In this document: piece by piece, positions 8,473 to 16,949 of the stretch
How positions within the stretch are numbered: position 1 is the stretch's first letter
Layout: every line of letters begins with the position of its first letter
Assembly: GCA_001898185.1 (NCBI GenBank)
Contig: MKTI01000005.1
Location: 62,001 to 126,000, forward strand
Direction of reading: 5' to 3'
DNA length: 64,000 bases
From: Cellulomonas sp. 73-145
GTDB lineage: Bacteria > Actinomycetota > Actinomycetes > Actinomycetales > Cellulomonadaceae
Position numbers and translations under genes: made by a program
Notes under the pieces: model-generated
Databases searched by the model: none
Seen by the model: only the letters and a program-made list of their open reading frames with translations
What the model was told of the DNA's origin: nothing

Positions 8473-8661
8473 TCACGCCGAGCCGCTCTTGCGCTGGAAC
8501 CGACGCTGCACGGGTCCGGACGTCTCGGACCCGCGGACGGCACCGCTGCCCGCCGAGCTGTCGGTCGTCCGGTGCTGTGCCGACTTCTTCCGCTCCAGAG
8601 CCTCCCGGAACTTCGCCTTGGCGTCCTCGCTCACCGTCGGTGCGTGCTCCTCGTCCGCCAT
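8473..8661 (-). CDS. DUF5302 family small protein
   Basis: A 62-residue, highly charged, probably helical protein (MADEEHAPTVSEDAKAKFRE and a basic C-terminal tail) that matches the DUF5302 family of small actinobacterial proteins of unknown function. The ATG at 8661 has GGAGGG 3 nt before it (spacing somewhat short) and marks the start of recognisable sequence; an upstream in-frame ATG at 8703 would add 14 low-complexity residues. It lacks a signal peptide or membrane segment. It faces serA tail to tail and is divergent from the aldo/keto reductase gene. Confidence 0.75.
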   Translation of the reverse strand: MADEEHAPTVSEDAKAKFREALERKKSAQHRTTDSSAGSGAVRGSETSGPVQRRFQRKSGSA

Positions 8662-8803
8662 GGGCCCTCCCTCATCCTGCGGGCACCGCCCGCTGCCGCC
8701 CATCCGGGCGGCCTGGGGCCAGCCTGGCCCGTCAGCGCGACGACGGGCAAGCCGGATAGCCGCGAGGCCCTTCCCGGCCGCCTCGGGTGCGTCGGCTCTG
8801 CCG

Positions 8804-8809
8804 TAGCGT
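8804..8809 (+). promoter_or_regulatory. -10 element, leaderless aldo/keto reductase mRNA
   Basis: TAGCGT ends 7 nt before the GTG at 8817. A transcript starting about 7 nt below the -10 would begin at the start codon, fitting leaderless translation, and there is no Shine-Dalgarno sequence. Confidence 0.6.
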
Positions 8810-8816
8810 CGACCAC

Positions 8817-9842
8817 GTGCACGCCTTCCCCGAGCCGGTACCGACCCGACGCGTGGCCGGTCTGATCCTCCCGTCCGTCTCTCTCGGGCTGTGGCAGAAC
8901 TTCGGCCAGGACACGTCGTTCGACGCCCAGCGGGCCCTCGTGCTGCGCGCCGTCGACCGCGGGGTCTTCCACCTCGACCTGGCGAACAACTACGGACCCC
9001 CGCCCTTCGCCGCCGAGGAGGCCGTGGGCCGCCTGCTCGACCGGGAGCTCGCGGCGCACCGTGACGACCTGGTGATCACCACCAAGGCGGGCTACCGCGC
9101 GTGGCCGGGGCCGTACGGGGAGCACGGTTCGGCGAAGTACCTCCGCGCGTCCCTCGACCGTTCGTTGCGGGCGTTGCGGACCGACCACGTCGACATCTTC
9201 TACTCGCACCGGTACGACCCCGCGACACCGCTGGCGGAGACGGTCGGTGCACTCGCGGCTGCGGTCCGCGCCGGGAAGGCACGGGCCGTCGGCATCTCCT
9301 CGTACTCGGCCGACCGGACCCGAGAGGCGCTGCACGTCGCCGGCGAGCTCGGCATCCGGCTCACGGTCCACCAGTCGGCCTACTCCATGCTGAACCGGTG
9401 GGTGGAGCGGCCCGGAAGCGACGGTCGGTCGCTGCTGGACGTGGTCGGTGACGCCGGGATGGGCATGGTGGCCTTCTCGCCGCTCGCGCAGGGAATGCTC
9501 AGCACCCGCTACCTGCACGGTGTCCCGGCGGGCTCCCGCGCGGCACGAGGCGGTCCCCTCCGCCCCGAGTGGCTCACCGAGGAGGCGCTGGGGCACGTGC
9601 GCGCGCTGGACGAGATCGCGCGGGCTTCAGGACGAACGCTGCCGCAGCTCGCGCTGGCGTGGGTGCTGCGCGACCCACGGGTGACGACCGTGCTGGTGGG
9701 TGCGCGTACGCCGCACCAGCTGGACGAGAACCTGGCCGGTGCGGCGACCGCGCCGCTCACCGAGGACGAGCTCGTCGCGATCGAGCCTCACGCCGTCGAC
9801 GCCGGCATCAACCTCTGGGGTTCACGCTCGAGCGACCTCTGA
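8817..9842 (+). CDS. Aldo/keto reductase (YghZ/Kv-beta-like)
   Basis: A 341-residue NADPH-dependent aldo/keto reductase. The catalytic tetrad is recognisable: Asp and Tyr in [12 protein letters not shown], Lys in [14 protein letters not shown], and His in [10 protein letters not shown]. The nucleotide-binding tail is [15 protein letters not shown]. The long loop after the lysine ([14 protein letters not shown]) is typical of the YghZ/Kv-beta-like subgroup, whose members reduce methylglyoxal and other aldehydes; the actual substrate is unknown. I chose the GTG at 8817 over an ATG at 8787 because a -10 element (8804-8809) lies between them and would put the transcript start at the GTG. The 3' end overlaps the end of convergent nrdR by 21 bp. 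Confidence 0.9.
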   Translation: MHAFPEPVPTRRVAGLILPSVSLGLWQNFGQDTSFDAQRALVLRAVDRGVFHLDLANNYGPPPFAAEEAVGRLLDRELAAHRDDLVITTKAGYRAWPGPYGEHGSAKYLRASLDRSLRALRTDHVDIFYSHRYDPATPLAETVGALAAAVRAGKARAVGISSYSADRTREALHVAGELGIRLTVHQSAYSMLNRWVERPGSDGRSLLDVVGDAGMGMVAFSPLAQGMLSTRYLHGVPAGSRAARGGPLRPEWLTEEALGHVRALDEIARASGRTLPQLALAWVLRDPRVTTVLVGARTPHQLDENLAGAATAPLTEDELVAIEPHAVDAGINLWGSRSSDL

Positions 9843-10388
9843 CGGCGGACCCGGCGGCGTCGGGACCGACGGTCGACCGTCGGTCGGGTTCGCAGCCGGC
9901 TCGTCCGTCGCGTCGGGAGCCACGTCGTCGGTGTCGTGGTCCTCGTGCGCGGCCCGCAGCACGGTGATCGCCGCCTCGAAGTCCTCCAGGGAGTCGAAGC
10001 CCTGGTACACCGAGGCGAACCGGAGGTACGCGACCTCGTCGAGCTCCCGCAGCGGACCGAGGATCGCCAGCCCGATCTCGTAGGCGTCGACCTCGGCCTG
10101 ACCGGACGAGCGGAGCGTCTCCTCGACGCGCTGCGCCAGCAGGGCCAGGTCGTCCTCGCTGACCGGCCGACCCTGACAGGCCTTGCGGACGCCGTTGACG
10201 ACCTTCTCGCGGCTGAAGGGCTCGGTGGCACCGGACCGCTTCACCACCGCGAGGCTCGTGGTCTCCAGCGTGGTGAACCGTCGTCCGCACTGGGGGCACT
10301 GACGTCGACGACGGATCGATGCACCGTCGTCAGACGTCCGCGAGTCCACGACGCGCGAGTCGGGGTTCCGGCAGAAGGGGCAGTGCAC
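9822..10388 (-). CDS. nrdR: Transcriptional repressor NrdR
   Basis: Represses ribonucleotide reductase genes in response to ATP/dATP. The zinc ribbon has Cys3, Cys6, Cys31 and Cys34 (HCPFC and CPQCGRRF), followed by the ATP-cone domain at about 46-136 ([27 protein letters not shown]). The 188 residues exceed the usual ~150; the extra C-terminal 40 residues are acidic, then Pro-rich, and look disordered. The start is GTG with GAGAGG about 7 nt upstream. No ribonucleotide reductase gene or clear NrdR box is in the window. Its position next to the lexA/LysM pair matches the conserved order in mycobacteria. The gene end overlaps the aldo/keto reductase gene by 21 bp. Confidence 0.95.
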   Translation of the reverse strand: MHCPFCRNPDSRVVDSRTSDDGASIRRRRQCPQCGRRFTTLETTSLAVVKRSGATEPFSREKVVNGVRKACQGRPVSEDDLALLAQRVEETLRSSGQAEVDAYEIGLAILGPLRELDEVAYLRFASVYQGFDSLEDFEAAITVLRAAHEDHDTDDVAPDATDEPAANPTDGRPSVPTPPGPPSEVARA

Positions 10389-10465
10389 AGGGGTCCTCTC
10401 ACCTGTGCCGCCACCCAGGGGCGGTCGGCGGCACCGTCGAACGACCCCTCCGACTCGTCGGGGTC

Positions 10466-10490
10466 GCAGGCGACGCTAAGCGACGCCTGC
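10466..10490 (-). terminator. Terminator hairpin after the LysM gene
   Basis: A 25-nt inverted repeat with outer stem GCAGGCG/CGCCTGC, one A-A mismatch, inner stem CGC/GCG and a 3-nt loop, 26 nt beyond the LysM gene stop and before nrdR. Confidence 0.6.
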
Positions 10491-10515
10491 GGGCCGCGCA
10501 AGGAACGAAGGGCCG

Positions 10516-10959
10516 TCAGCCGGCGGCGGGAACCACCAGCTCCTCGCCCGCCACCAGGCCCGAGTCGCCCATCCCGTTCAGCTTCTGCAGCTCGACCACC
10601 ACGTCTCGGACGTCCTGACCGGGGCGCGCGACCGACGCGGCGATGCCCCACAACGTCTCACCGGGCGTCACGACGTGCCGCTCGACCACCGGGGCGGAGG
10701 CGGGTCCGTCGGCCGCTGCCCTGCTCCCCAGGACGCCGACGCCGGCCACGAGCAGCAGCGAGAGCGCCGCCACCACGACGCGCCCCCGCCGGGTCAGCCG
10801 CAGCGGCCGCTCCTGAGCCGACCGCTCGTCCGTCGGCGCCGTCGCGTCCGGCACCAGCCGGAGGTGCCGCTCCCGCGCCCCGGCCACACCGCGAGGTGCC
10901 GCTGCACCAGCCCGGACGGGAACGACCGCCGGACGTGCCGTGACCAGGATCGCGCTCAT
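10516..10959 (-). CDS. LysM membrane protein, predicted SOS cell-division inhibitor
   Basis: A 147-residue protein with a basic N-terminal region, one transmembrane segment (VVVAALSLLLVAGVGVLG, about residues 62-80) and a C-terminal LysM peptidoglycan-binding domain (VVTPGETLWGIAASV ... LNGMGDSGLVAGEELVVP). It is divergent from lexA and two SOS-box-like sites lie 48-78 nt before its start. The arrangement matches mycobacterial Rv2719c (ChiZ) and is analogous to Bacillus YneA and Corynebacterium DivS, LysM or membrane proteins that delay division during DNA damage. Sequence between these proteins is poorly conserved, so the role is inferred from domain and context. Start: ATG at 10959 with GGAGGT 7 nt upstream, preferred over an ATG 27 nt earlier. 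Confidence 0.85.
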   Translation of the reverse strand: MSAILVTARPAVVPVRAGAAAPRGVAGARERHLRLVPDATAPTDERSAQERPLRLTRRGRVVVAALSLLLVAGVGVLGSRAAADGPASAPVVERHVVTPGETLWGIAASVARPGQDVRDVVVELQKLNGMGDSGLVAGEELVVPAAG

Positions 10960-11006
10960 GCTGCCCACCTCCGTCGCGGGTGGCACCTCGCGATGCCACC
11001 ACCGGA

Positions 11007-11022
11007 TCGAACATCCGTTCGT
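11007..11022. promoter_or_regulatory. SOS box 1 (LexA operator)
   Basis: TCGAACATCCGTTCGT contains a perfect CGAAC-N4-GTTCG core (11008-11021), the LexA operator of Bacillus and actinobacteria. It lies 48 nt before the LysM gene start. Confidence 0.9.
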
Positions 11023-11037
11023 CGAACGTCTGTACGA
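11022..11037. promoter_or_regulatory. SOS box 2 (imperfect, adjoining box 1)
   Basis: TCGAACGTCTGTACGA has a CGAAC-N4-GTACG core, one mismatch from the consensus. It shares its first base with the last base of box 1, so two LexA dimers could sit side by side, about one and a half turns apart. Confidence 0.65.
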
Positions 11038-11074
11038 TGTCTACCAGACCGGACCGACATCCGTCGAGACACGC

Positions 11075-11090
11075 TCGAACAGGTGTTTGA
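11075..11090. promoter_or_regulatory. SOS box 3 overlapping the lexA -35
   Basis: TCGAACAGGTGTTTGA has a CGAAC-N4-GTTTG core, one mismatch from consensus. Its right half overlaps the predicted lexA -35 hexamer, which suits autorepression. Confidence 0.75.
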
Positions 11091-11115
11091 GTCCGGGTGC
11101 CGCGAGCCATACGCT
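11087..11115 (+). promoter_or_regulatory. lexA promoter
   Basis: TTGAGT (-35, 11087-11092) and TACGCT (-10, 11110-11115) are separated by exactly 17 nt. The predicted transcript starts near 11122 and leaves a leader of about 125 nt before the GTG. Confidence 0.6.
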
Positions 11116-11246
11116 CGCTGCACGGCGACAGACCATCACCGACCACTGACACGACCCGCGCGGCGCTGGGACCAGGCCGGACGCGGACGCCGGGGTCGGT
11201 GGGCGCGACGGTCCGGCACGCCGCCAGCCACAGGGAGGACAGCGCG

Positions 11247-11993
11247 GTGACGGACAGCAGGCGGACGGACGAGGACGGGACCCTCGCCTCGGTGCACGCA
11301 CTACCGGACGGCGCCCCCGACGACGAGGGGCTCACACCGCGTCAGCGGTTGGTGCTCGCAACGATCAAGCAGTCCGTCGAGGGCCGCGGCTACCCGCCGA
11401 GCATGCGGGAGATCGGCGAGGCGGTCGGCCTGACCAGCCCGTCGTCGGTCAAGCACCAGCTGACCGTGCTCGAGCGCAAGGGGTACCTGCGCCGGGACCC
11501 GAACCGGCCCCGCGCGATCGAGGTGGTCCAGCCCGACGACTCCCGTGCGGTGCGCATCGGGACGGCGGAATGGGCGGCCGGTCTCGACCCCGACCTGCCG
11601 GAGCTGGACCGCACCCCCGGGCCGGCGTACGTGCCCGTCGTCGGTCGGATCGCGGCCGGTGGCCCGATCCTCGCCGACCAGGTGGTGGAGGACGTCTTCC
11701 CGCTCCCCCGCCAGGTGGTCGGCGAGGGCGACCTCTTCCTGCTCCGGGTCCGTGGCGACTCGATGATCGACGCCGCCATCTGCGACGGCGACTGGGTGGT
11801 GGTACGGCGCCAGCCGGTGGCGGAGAACGGCGAGATCGTCGCCGCGATGATCGACGGCGAGGCGACGGTCAAGACGCTCAAGCGCACGGACGGTCACGTC
11901 TGGCTGATGCCGCAGAACCCCGCGTACGCACCGATCCCGGGCGACGACTCGACGGTGCTCGGTCGTGTGGTGAGCGTGCTGCGCAGCCTCTAG
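11247..11993 (+). CDS. lexA: SOS repressor LexA
   Basis: A 248-residue repressor of the DNA-damage response that cleaves itself when RecA filaments form. The N-terminal winged helix spans about residues 28-92 ([26 protein letters not shown], recognition helix [17 protein letters not shown]). The cleavage site is Ala137-Gly138 (IAAGGP), and the catalytic dyad is Ser172 (GDSMID) and Lys209 (TVKTLKR). It has a ~27-residue N-terminal extension, common in actinobacteria. I chose the GTG at 11247 because AGGGAGGA lies about 7 nt upstream and the frame above it is unlike LexA. Its own promoter carries a likely SOS box. A bidirectional hairpin separates it from convergent ldh. Confidence 0.97.
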   Translation: MTDSRRTDEDGTLASVHALPDGAPDDEGLTPRQRLVLATIKQSVEGRGYPPSMREIGEAVGLTSPSSVKHQLTVLERKGYLRRDPNRPRAIEVVQPDDSRAVRIGTAEWAAGLDPDLPELDRTPGPAYVPVVGRIAAGGPILADQVVEDVFPLPRQVVGEGDLFLLRVRGDSMIDAAICDGDWVVVRRQPVAENGEIVAAMIDGEATVKTLKRTDGHVWLMPQNPAYAPIPGDDSTVLGRVVSVLRSL

Positions 11994-12018
11994 GGCGATC
12001 GGCGCACGCCAGGACGGC

Positions 12019-12056
12019 CCTGCGGGCCCGCCGGTCAGGTCCGGCGAGCCCGCAGG
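12019..12056. terminator. Bidirectional terminator between lexA and ldh
   Basis: CCTGCGGGC (12019-12027) pairs with GCCCGCAGG (12048-12056), and the inner CGCCGG pairs with CCGGCG, leaving a loop of about 6 nt. It sits between the convergent stop codons, 26 nt after lexA and 7 nt after ldh. Confidence 0.75.
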
Positions 12057-12062
12057 CGTCGT

Positions 12063-13067
12063 CTAGAACCCGAACTGCCGCGCGACCGACCGCACCGCGT
12101 CGGCGGAGCGTCGCATCCCCGCGAGCTCGTCGCTGGACATGGGCACCGGCATCCGCTCGCCCACACCGTCGGCCGCCACCACGGCCGGGACGGAGAGGCA
12201 GACGTCGCTGATGCCGTGGTAGCCCTCGAGCAGGGACGAGACGGGCAGGATGCGGTGCTCGTCCTTGAGGATCGCCTCGATGATGCGCGAGCCGGCGAGG
12301 CCGATGGCGTAGTTCGTCGCGCCCTTGCCCTCGATGATCTTGTAGGCGGACTCGACCACGTCGCGGGCGATCGCCTCCCGGACGCCGGCGGTCAGCGGAC
12401 CGCGGTCGCCGAACCCGTTCCAGTCCAGCAGCGGCACCGCGCCGAGGCTCGCCGAGCTCCAGAGCGGGATCTCCGTGTCTCCGTGCTCCCCGGCGACGTA
12501 GGCGTGCACGTTCTGCACCGCGACGCCGGTGTGCTGGGCGATGAGGAAGCGCAGGCGCGAGGAGTCGAGCACGGTGCCGGAGCCGAACAGCTGCGACGGC
12601 GGCAGCCCGGAGATCTTCAGCGCCGCATAGGTCACCACGTCGACGGGGTTGGTCACCATCACGTAGACGGCGTTCGGCGCCACGCGGACGATGCTCGGCA
12701 GCACCTTCTGCACCAGGGAGATGGTCGCCCCGGCCAGGTCGAGGCGGCTCTGGCCCGGCTTCTGCTTGGCGCCGGCCGTGAACATCACCACGTCGGCGTC
12801 GGCGAGGACCTCGATGTCGTCCGAGCCGACGACCTCCGCCATCGACATGAACTGGATCCCGTGCGACAGGTCCAGCGCCTCGGCCTCGACCTTCGCGCGG
12901 TTGATGTCGAACAGCGCCACGGTGCGCGCCGAACCCCGCATCAGCGCGGCGTAGGCCATGGTCGACCCCACGGCGCCCGCACCGACGATCGCCAGCTTCG
13001 AGGCCCTGCGGGGGGAGAAGACGGTCCCGTGCAGGCCACCCTCGTCGATGTCGTCGCTCTCGCTCAC
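12063..13067 (-). CDS. ldh: L-lactate dehydrogenase
   Basis: A 334-residue NAD-dependent L-lactate dehydrogenase that interconverts pyruvate and lactate. It has the Rossmann motif VGAGAVGSTMAY (about residues 28-39), the substrate-binding region FTAGAKQKPGQSRLDL, the NPVDVVTY strand, and catalytic His in VAGEHGDTEIPLW. Malate dehydrogenases of this fold carry a different substrate loop; the AKQKPGQSR loop with Gln argues for lactate. The start is GTG at 13067 because AGGAGGA is 3-4 nt upstream; an ATG at 13121 would add 18 unrelated residues. It stands alone, with a terminator hairpin after it. It suggests fermentative capacity under oxygen limitation. Confidence 0.94.
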   Translation of the reverse strand: MSESDDIDEGGLHGTVFSPRRASKLAIVGAGAVGSTMAYAALMRGSARTVALFDINRAKVEAEALDLSHGIQFMSMAEVVGSDDIEVLADADVVMFTAGAKQKPGQSRLDLAGATISLVQKVLPSIVRVAPNAVYVMVTNPVDVVTYAALKISGLPPSQLFGSGTVLDSSRLRFLIAQHTGVAVQNVHAYVAGEHGDTEIPLWSSASLGAVPLLDWNGFGDRGPLTAGVREAIARDVVESAYKIIEGKGATNYAIGLAGSRIIEAILKDEHRILPVSSLLEGYHGISDVCLSVPAVVAADGVGERMPVPMSSDELAGMRRSADAVRSVARQFGF

Positions 13068-13153
13068 GGCTCCTCCTCGCGGTGCGCCGCGACCTGGCGG
13101 CGGCAGCAGGACGTTGGTCACGCCCTGACCGGATCACCCCGGTACTCGGAAGG

Positions 13154-15238
13154 CTAGTCGGCCGCCGCCAGCCGTTGCAGTGCGGAGAGAGCGACGTCAC
13201 GCCGGGTCGTCGTCCAGAACGGCGGCATGCTCCTGGTCAGGAACGTGCCGTACCGAGCGGTCGCCAGACGAGGGTCCAGGACCGCCACCACACCCCGGTC
13301 GTCGACCGTCCGGATCAGCCGACCCGCACCCTGCGCGAGCAGCAGGCCCGCGTGCGTCGCGGACACCGCCATGAACCCGTTCCCCCCGGCCGCCGCGACG
13401 GCTTCCGTGCGAGCCGCCATGAGGGGGTCGTCCGGCCTCGGGAACGGGATGCGGTCGATGATCACCAGCCGGCAGGTGGCGCCCGGCACGTCGACGCCCT
13501 GCCACAGCGACAGGGTGCCGAACAGGCACGTCGACTCGTCGGCCGAGAACTGCGCGACCAAGGTGGGCAGCTGGTCGTCGCCCTGCAACAGCACCCGGAC
13601 GTCGAGCCGCTGCCGCATCGCCTCGGCGGCCGCCTGTGCGGCCCGGCGGGACGAGAACAGGCCGAGCGTGCGACCGCCGGCGGCGCGCACCAACGCCTCG
13701 ATCTCGTCCAGCTGAGCGGCTGTGGCGGGCTCCCGACCGGGCGGCGGCAGGTGCCGCGCCACGTAGCAGATCCCCTGCTTGCCGTAGTCGAACGGGCTCC
13801 CGACGTCGAGGCCCCGCCACGGCTGGGTGGCCTCGTCCCCGTTCGACGGCCGCTCCGGGGCGACGCCGGTCTCGACGGCGGGCTGGGCCGTCGCCTCGGG
13901 CGGGCCGGTGAGGCCCATCGACCGGGCGACCGGCTCGAACGAGCCGCCGAGCGTCAGGGTCGCCGACGTCAGCACGGCCGAGCGACCGGCCAGCAGGTTG
14001 GTGCGGATGAGTCCGTGCACGGCGAGCGGGGCGACGAGCAGCCGCGTCAGGGTGCCGCCGCGACGGTCCTCGGAACGGCTGCACCACAGCACCTGCCGGC
14101 GGGCGGCCTCCGGGTCGGCCGTCATCCGCTCGGCGACCTCGAAGAGGGACAGCATCGCGGTGCTGGCCATCTTCACTCCGCCGTCCGGGCCGCCCGCTGC
14201 CGCCGTGCGGCCCGGGTCCGGCTTCAGCGCGCTGAGCAGGGCGCGGGCGGCGTCCCGCACGGAGCCGACCACGTCACGCACGGCCGGTGGCAGGCCGTCG
14301 GCGAACCGGGTCTCCGGCAGCTCGACCAGCGCGGCGGCGAGCGCGCGGCCGGCGGCGTCCAGGTCGGTCGTCGGGACGCCGCCATGACGACGGGCCAGCC
14401 GGGCGGCGTGCTCCACGGTCGCCAACGACAGCTCGTCGGTCGCCTGCGCCGTCACCCTGTCCGTCAGCTCGTGCGCCTCGTCGACGATCAGCACCTGGTG
14501 CTCCGGCAGCACGTTGGGCGACCCCGACGCCGCGATCCCCAGCATCGCGTGGTTGGTCACCACGACGTCGGCCGCCCGTGCCGCGGCGCGGGCGCGCTCC
14601 GGGAAGCACTCGTCGACCATCGGGCACGTGGAGCCCAGGCACTCCAGCGACGTGACGGACACCTGCCGCCAGGCCCGGTCGCTCACGCCGGGCACGAGGT
14701 CGTCCCGGTCTCCGCTGTCCGTCTCCTGCGCCCACTCCCGGAGGCGGACCACCTGGTCACCCAGGCTCTCGCGACCGGCCTCGGCATCAGGCGCCGGGTG
14801 GTCGGCCGCACCTCGACGCTCGCCGAGATCGAACAGGACGGCGGTGTCGTCCTCGGGGTATCCCCCGGCCACCTTGTGCACGCAGAGGTAGTTGTGCCAG
14901 CCCTTGAGCAGCGCGGTCGTCGGCCTGCGGGGCAGCCGGCCCGCCAGCGCGTCGGCCACCAGCGGCAGGTCCCGTGCGACCACCTGGCGCTGCAGCGCGA
15001 GGGTGGCGGTGGACACGACCACGCGCTCGTCGGCCAGCACCGCGTGACGGACAGCCGGGACGAGATAGCCGAGCGACTTCCCCGTGCCGGTCCCCGCCTG
15101 GACCAGCAGGTGCTCCCCACGGTCCACCGACTGGGCGACGGCCTCCGCCATCGCGTGCTGACCGTCCCGGCGAGCTCCGCCGAGAGCCGTCACCGCCAGG
15201 TCGAGCAGCTCCGCAACGGGGGGCTCGGGGTCTGGCAC
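13154..15238 (-). CDS. dinG: ATP-dependent DNA helicase, DinG/XPD-like with Fe-S cluster
   Basis: A 694-residue superfamily 2 helicase of the DinG type, acting on forked DNA and R-loops in repair. Walker A is QAGTGTGKSLGYLVPA near residue 46 and the DEAH box is VLIVDEAHEL. Four cysteines fit the [4Fe-4S] site: one in NYLCVHK, then C-x4-C-x5-C in SLECLGSTCPMVDEC, the same spacing as in E. coli DinG. Motif VI is QGAGRLIRTVDDRG. The GTG start at 15238 is 6 nt below a TACGCT element, so the mRNA is probably leaderless. No SOS box is seen before it although E. coli dinG is SOS-induced. Its start is about 85 bp from the end of hflX. Confidence 0.94.
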   Translation of the reverse strand: MPDPEPPVAELLDLAVTALGGARRDGQHAMAEAVAQSVDRGEHLLVQAGTGTGKSLGYLVPAVRHAVLADERVVVSTATLALQRQVVARDLPLVADALAGRLPRRPTTALLKGWHNYLCVHKVAGGYPEDDTAVLFDLGERRGAADHPAPDAEAGRESLGDQVVRLREWAQETDSGDRDDLVPGVSDRAWRQVSVTSLECLGSTCPMVDECFPERARAAARAADVVVTNHAMLGIAASGSPNVLPEHQVLIVDEAHELTDRVTAQATDELSLATVEHAARLARRHGGVPTTDLDAAGRALAAALVELPETRFADGLPPAVRDVVGSVRDAARALLSALKPDPGRTAAAGGPDGGVKMASTAMLSLFEVAERMTADPEAARRQVLWCSRSEDRRGGTLTRLLVAPLAVHGLIRTNLLAGRSAVLTSATLTLGGSFEPVARSMGLTGPPEATAQPAVETGVAPERPSNGDEATQPWRGLDVGSPFDYGKQGICYVARHLPPPGREPATAAQLDEIEALVRAAGGRTLGLFSSRRAAQAAAEAMRQRLDVRVLLQGDDQLPTLVAQFSADESTCLFGTLSLWQGVDVPGATCRLVIIDRIPFPRPDDPLMAARTEAVAAAGGNGFMAVSATHAGLLLAQGAGRLIRTVDDRGVVAVLDPRLATARYGTFLTRSMPPFWTTTRRDVALSALQRLAAAD

Positions 15239-15244
15239 CGCGTC

Positions 15245-15250
15245 AGCGTA
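15245..15250 (-). promoter_or_regulatory. -10 element, leaderless dinG mRNA
   Basis: On the minus strand TACGCT is followed by a 6-nt spacer and the GTG at 15238. No Shine-Dalgarno sequence is present. Confidence 0.6.
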
Positions 15251-15325
15251 GTCGCGGCGCGCGTCGACCCGTGCCGGCGCCGCGACGAGCGCGAGCGGGC
15301 GCGGGCGCCGCGTGGGCGGGCCGGA

Positions 15326-16843
15326 TCAGGCGCGACGGACCGCCACCGCGTTCAGCTCACCGGCGAGCGTCGCGTCGACCCGGGCACGCAGCCACGTGCC
15401 GTCCGGGGTGTGCTCCTCCGCGTCGATGTCGCCGTGCTCGTGCACACGGCTGACCAGGTCTCCACGGGAGTACGGCACCACCACGTCGACCGGCACACCG
15501 GGGCGCGGCAGCTGGTCCGCGACCAGCTCCATCAGCTCGGCGATCCCCTCGCCGGTGTGCGCCGAGACCACCACGGAGTGCACCTCGCGGGAGCGCAGGC
15601 GGGCGATCGCCTCGGGGCTCGCGAGGTCCGCCTTGTTCAGCACGATGATCTCGGGCACGTCCATCGCCCCCGGGATGTCGGCGAACACGTGCCGCACCGC
15701 GGCGATCTGACCCTCGGGATCCGGGTGCGACGCGTCCACGACGTGCAGGATCAGGTCCGCGTCGGCCACCTCCTCGAGGGTCGACCGGAACGCCTCGACC
15801 AGCTGGTGCGGCAGCGACCGCACGAAGCCGACGGTGTCCGCGAGCGTGTAGACGCGCCCGTCGGCCGTCTCGGCCCGCCGCACGGTCGGGTCCAGCGTCG
15901 CGAACAGCGCGTTCTCCACCAGGACGCCCGCTCCGGTGAGCCGGTTGAGCAGCGAGGACTTCCCGGCGTTGGTGTAGCCCGCGATCGCCACCGACGGCAC
16001 CGCGTTCCTCTTGCGAGACGCACGCTTGGTCTGCCGCGACGGCTGCATCGCCGCGATCTCCCGGCGCAGCCGCGCCATCCGGTTGCGGATCCGACGGCGG
16101 TCGAGCTCGATCTTCGTCTCACCGGGACCACGCGACCCCATGCCGGCGCCCGCGCCGCCGACCTGGCCACCGGCCTGCCGGGACATCGACTCGCCCCAGC
16201 CGCGCAGCCGTGGCAGCAGGTACTCGAGCTGTGCGAGCTCCACCTGCGCCTTGCCCTCCCGGGACTTGGCGTGCTGGGCGAAGATGTCGAGGATCAACGC
16301 CGTCCGGTCGACGACCTTGACGCGGACGACGTCCTCCAGGGAGCGCCGCTGCGAGGGGGCGAGGTCGCCGTCGACCACGACGGTGTCCGCACCGACCGCC
16401 GCGACGAGACGCGCCAGCTCGGCCGCCTTGCCGGAGCCGAGGTACGTACCGGGGTCTGGCGTGCGGCGGTGCTGCAGCAGCCCGTCGAGCACCTGCGAAC
16501 CGGCGGTCTCGGCGAGCGCGGCGAGCTCGCGGAGCGAGTTCTCCGCGTCCTCCGCCGTTCCTTCGCCCCACAGCCCGACGAGCACGACGCGCTCCAGCCG
16601 CAGCTGCCGGTACTCGACCTCGGTGACGTCCTGCAGCTCCGTCGACAGACCGGCGACGCGACGCAGGGAGGTGCGCTCCTCGAGGTCCAGCTGGTCGCCG
16701 TCGTAGGTGGTGTGCTCCGCGGCGGAGGACTGCAGCGACGCGCCCGCCCGGGCGAGCACGCGTGCGACCACGTCGTCGGCCACCTCCTGCGCGGTGCGCG
16801 CCCGGTCGGGCGTCCCGTGGGTGGTGGTCCGGGGGTCGTTCAC
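15326..16843 (-). CDS. hflX: Ribosome-associated GTPase HflX
   Basis: A 505-residue GTPase that binds 50S subunits and splits stalled or hibernating ribosomes. The N-terminal nucleotide-binding-like domain (VLVGLWGEG ... DPGTYLGSGKAAEL) is followed by the Gly-rich linker GAGAGMGSRGPGE and helical segment, then the G domain with G1 AGYTNAGKSSLLNRL, G3 DTVGFVRSLP and G4 NKAD. A C-terminal domain of about 80 residues follows. The first ~70 residues are a weakly conserved extension. The start is GTG at 16843 with AGAGGA 5 nt upstream, preferred to an ATG at 16903. Its neighbours (dinG, dapF, miaA) match the usual actinobacterial order. Confidence 0.95.
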   Translation of the reverse strand: MNDPRTTTHGTPDRARTAQEVADDVVARVLARAGASLQSSAAEHTTYDGDQLDLEERTSLRRVAGLSTELQDVTEVEYRQLRLERVVLVGLWGEGTAEDAENSLRELAALAETAGSQVLDGLLQHRRTPDPGTYLGSGKAAELARLVAAVGADTVVVDGDLAPSQRRSLEDVVRVKVVDRTALILDIFAQHAKSREGKAQVELAQLEYLLPRLRGWGESMSRQAGGQVGGAGAGMGSRGPGETKIELDRRRIRNRMARLRREIAAMQPSRQTKRASRKRNAVPSVAIAGYTNAGKSSLLNRLTGAGVLVENALFATLDPTVRRAETADGRVYTLADTVGFVRSLPHQLVEAFRSTLEEVADADLILHVVDASHPDPEGQIAAVRHVFADIPGAMDVPEIIVLNKADLASPEAIARLRSREVHSVVVSAHTGEGIAELMELVADQLPRPGVPVDVVVPYSRGDLVSRVHEHGDIDAEEHTPDGTWLRARVDATLAGELNAVAVRRA

Positions 16844-16937
16844 GCGGTTCCTCTCAGGTCGGTCCCTCCAGGGTCGCACGGGCGATGCGGAGCGGCGAGG
16901 CATTTCGCCGTGGGCCGAGCGGCGTGGCGGACGCCGA

Positions 16938-16943
16938 TAGGGT
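16938..16943 (+). promoter_or_regulatory. -10 element, leaderless methyltransferase mRNA
   Basis: TAGGGT ends 6 nt before the GTG at 16950. No Shine-Dalgarno sequence is present. Confidence 0.6.
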
Positions 16944-16949
16944 CGGCGC

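Noticed and set aside
11041..11301. Short minus-strand ORF over the lexA leader
   Set aside because: Low-complexity, overlaps the lexA promoter and start, and has no ribosome binding site.
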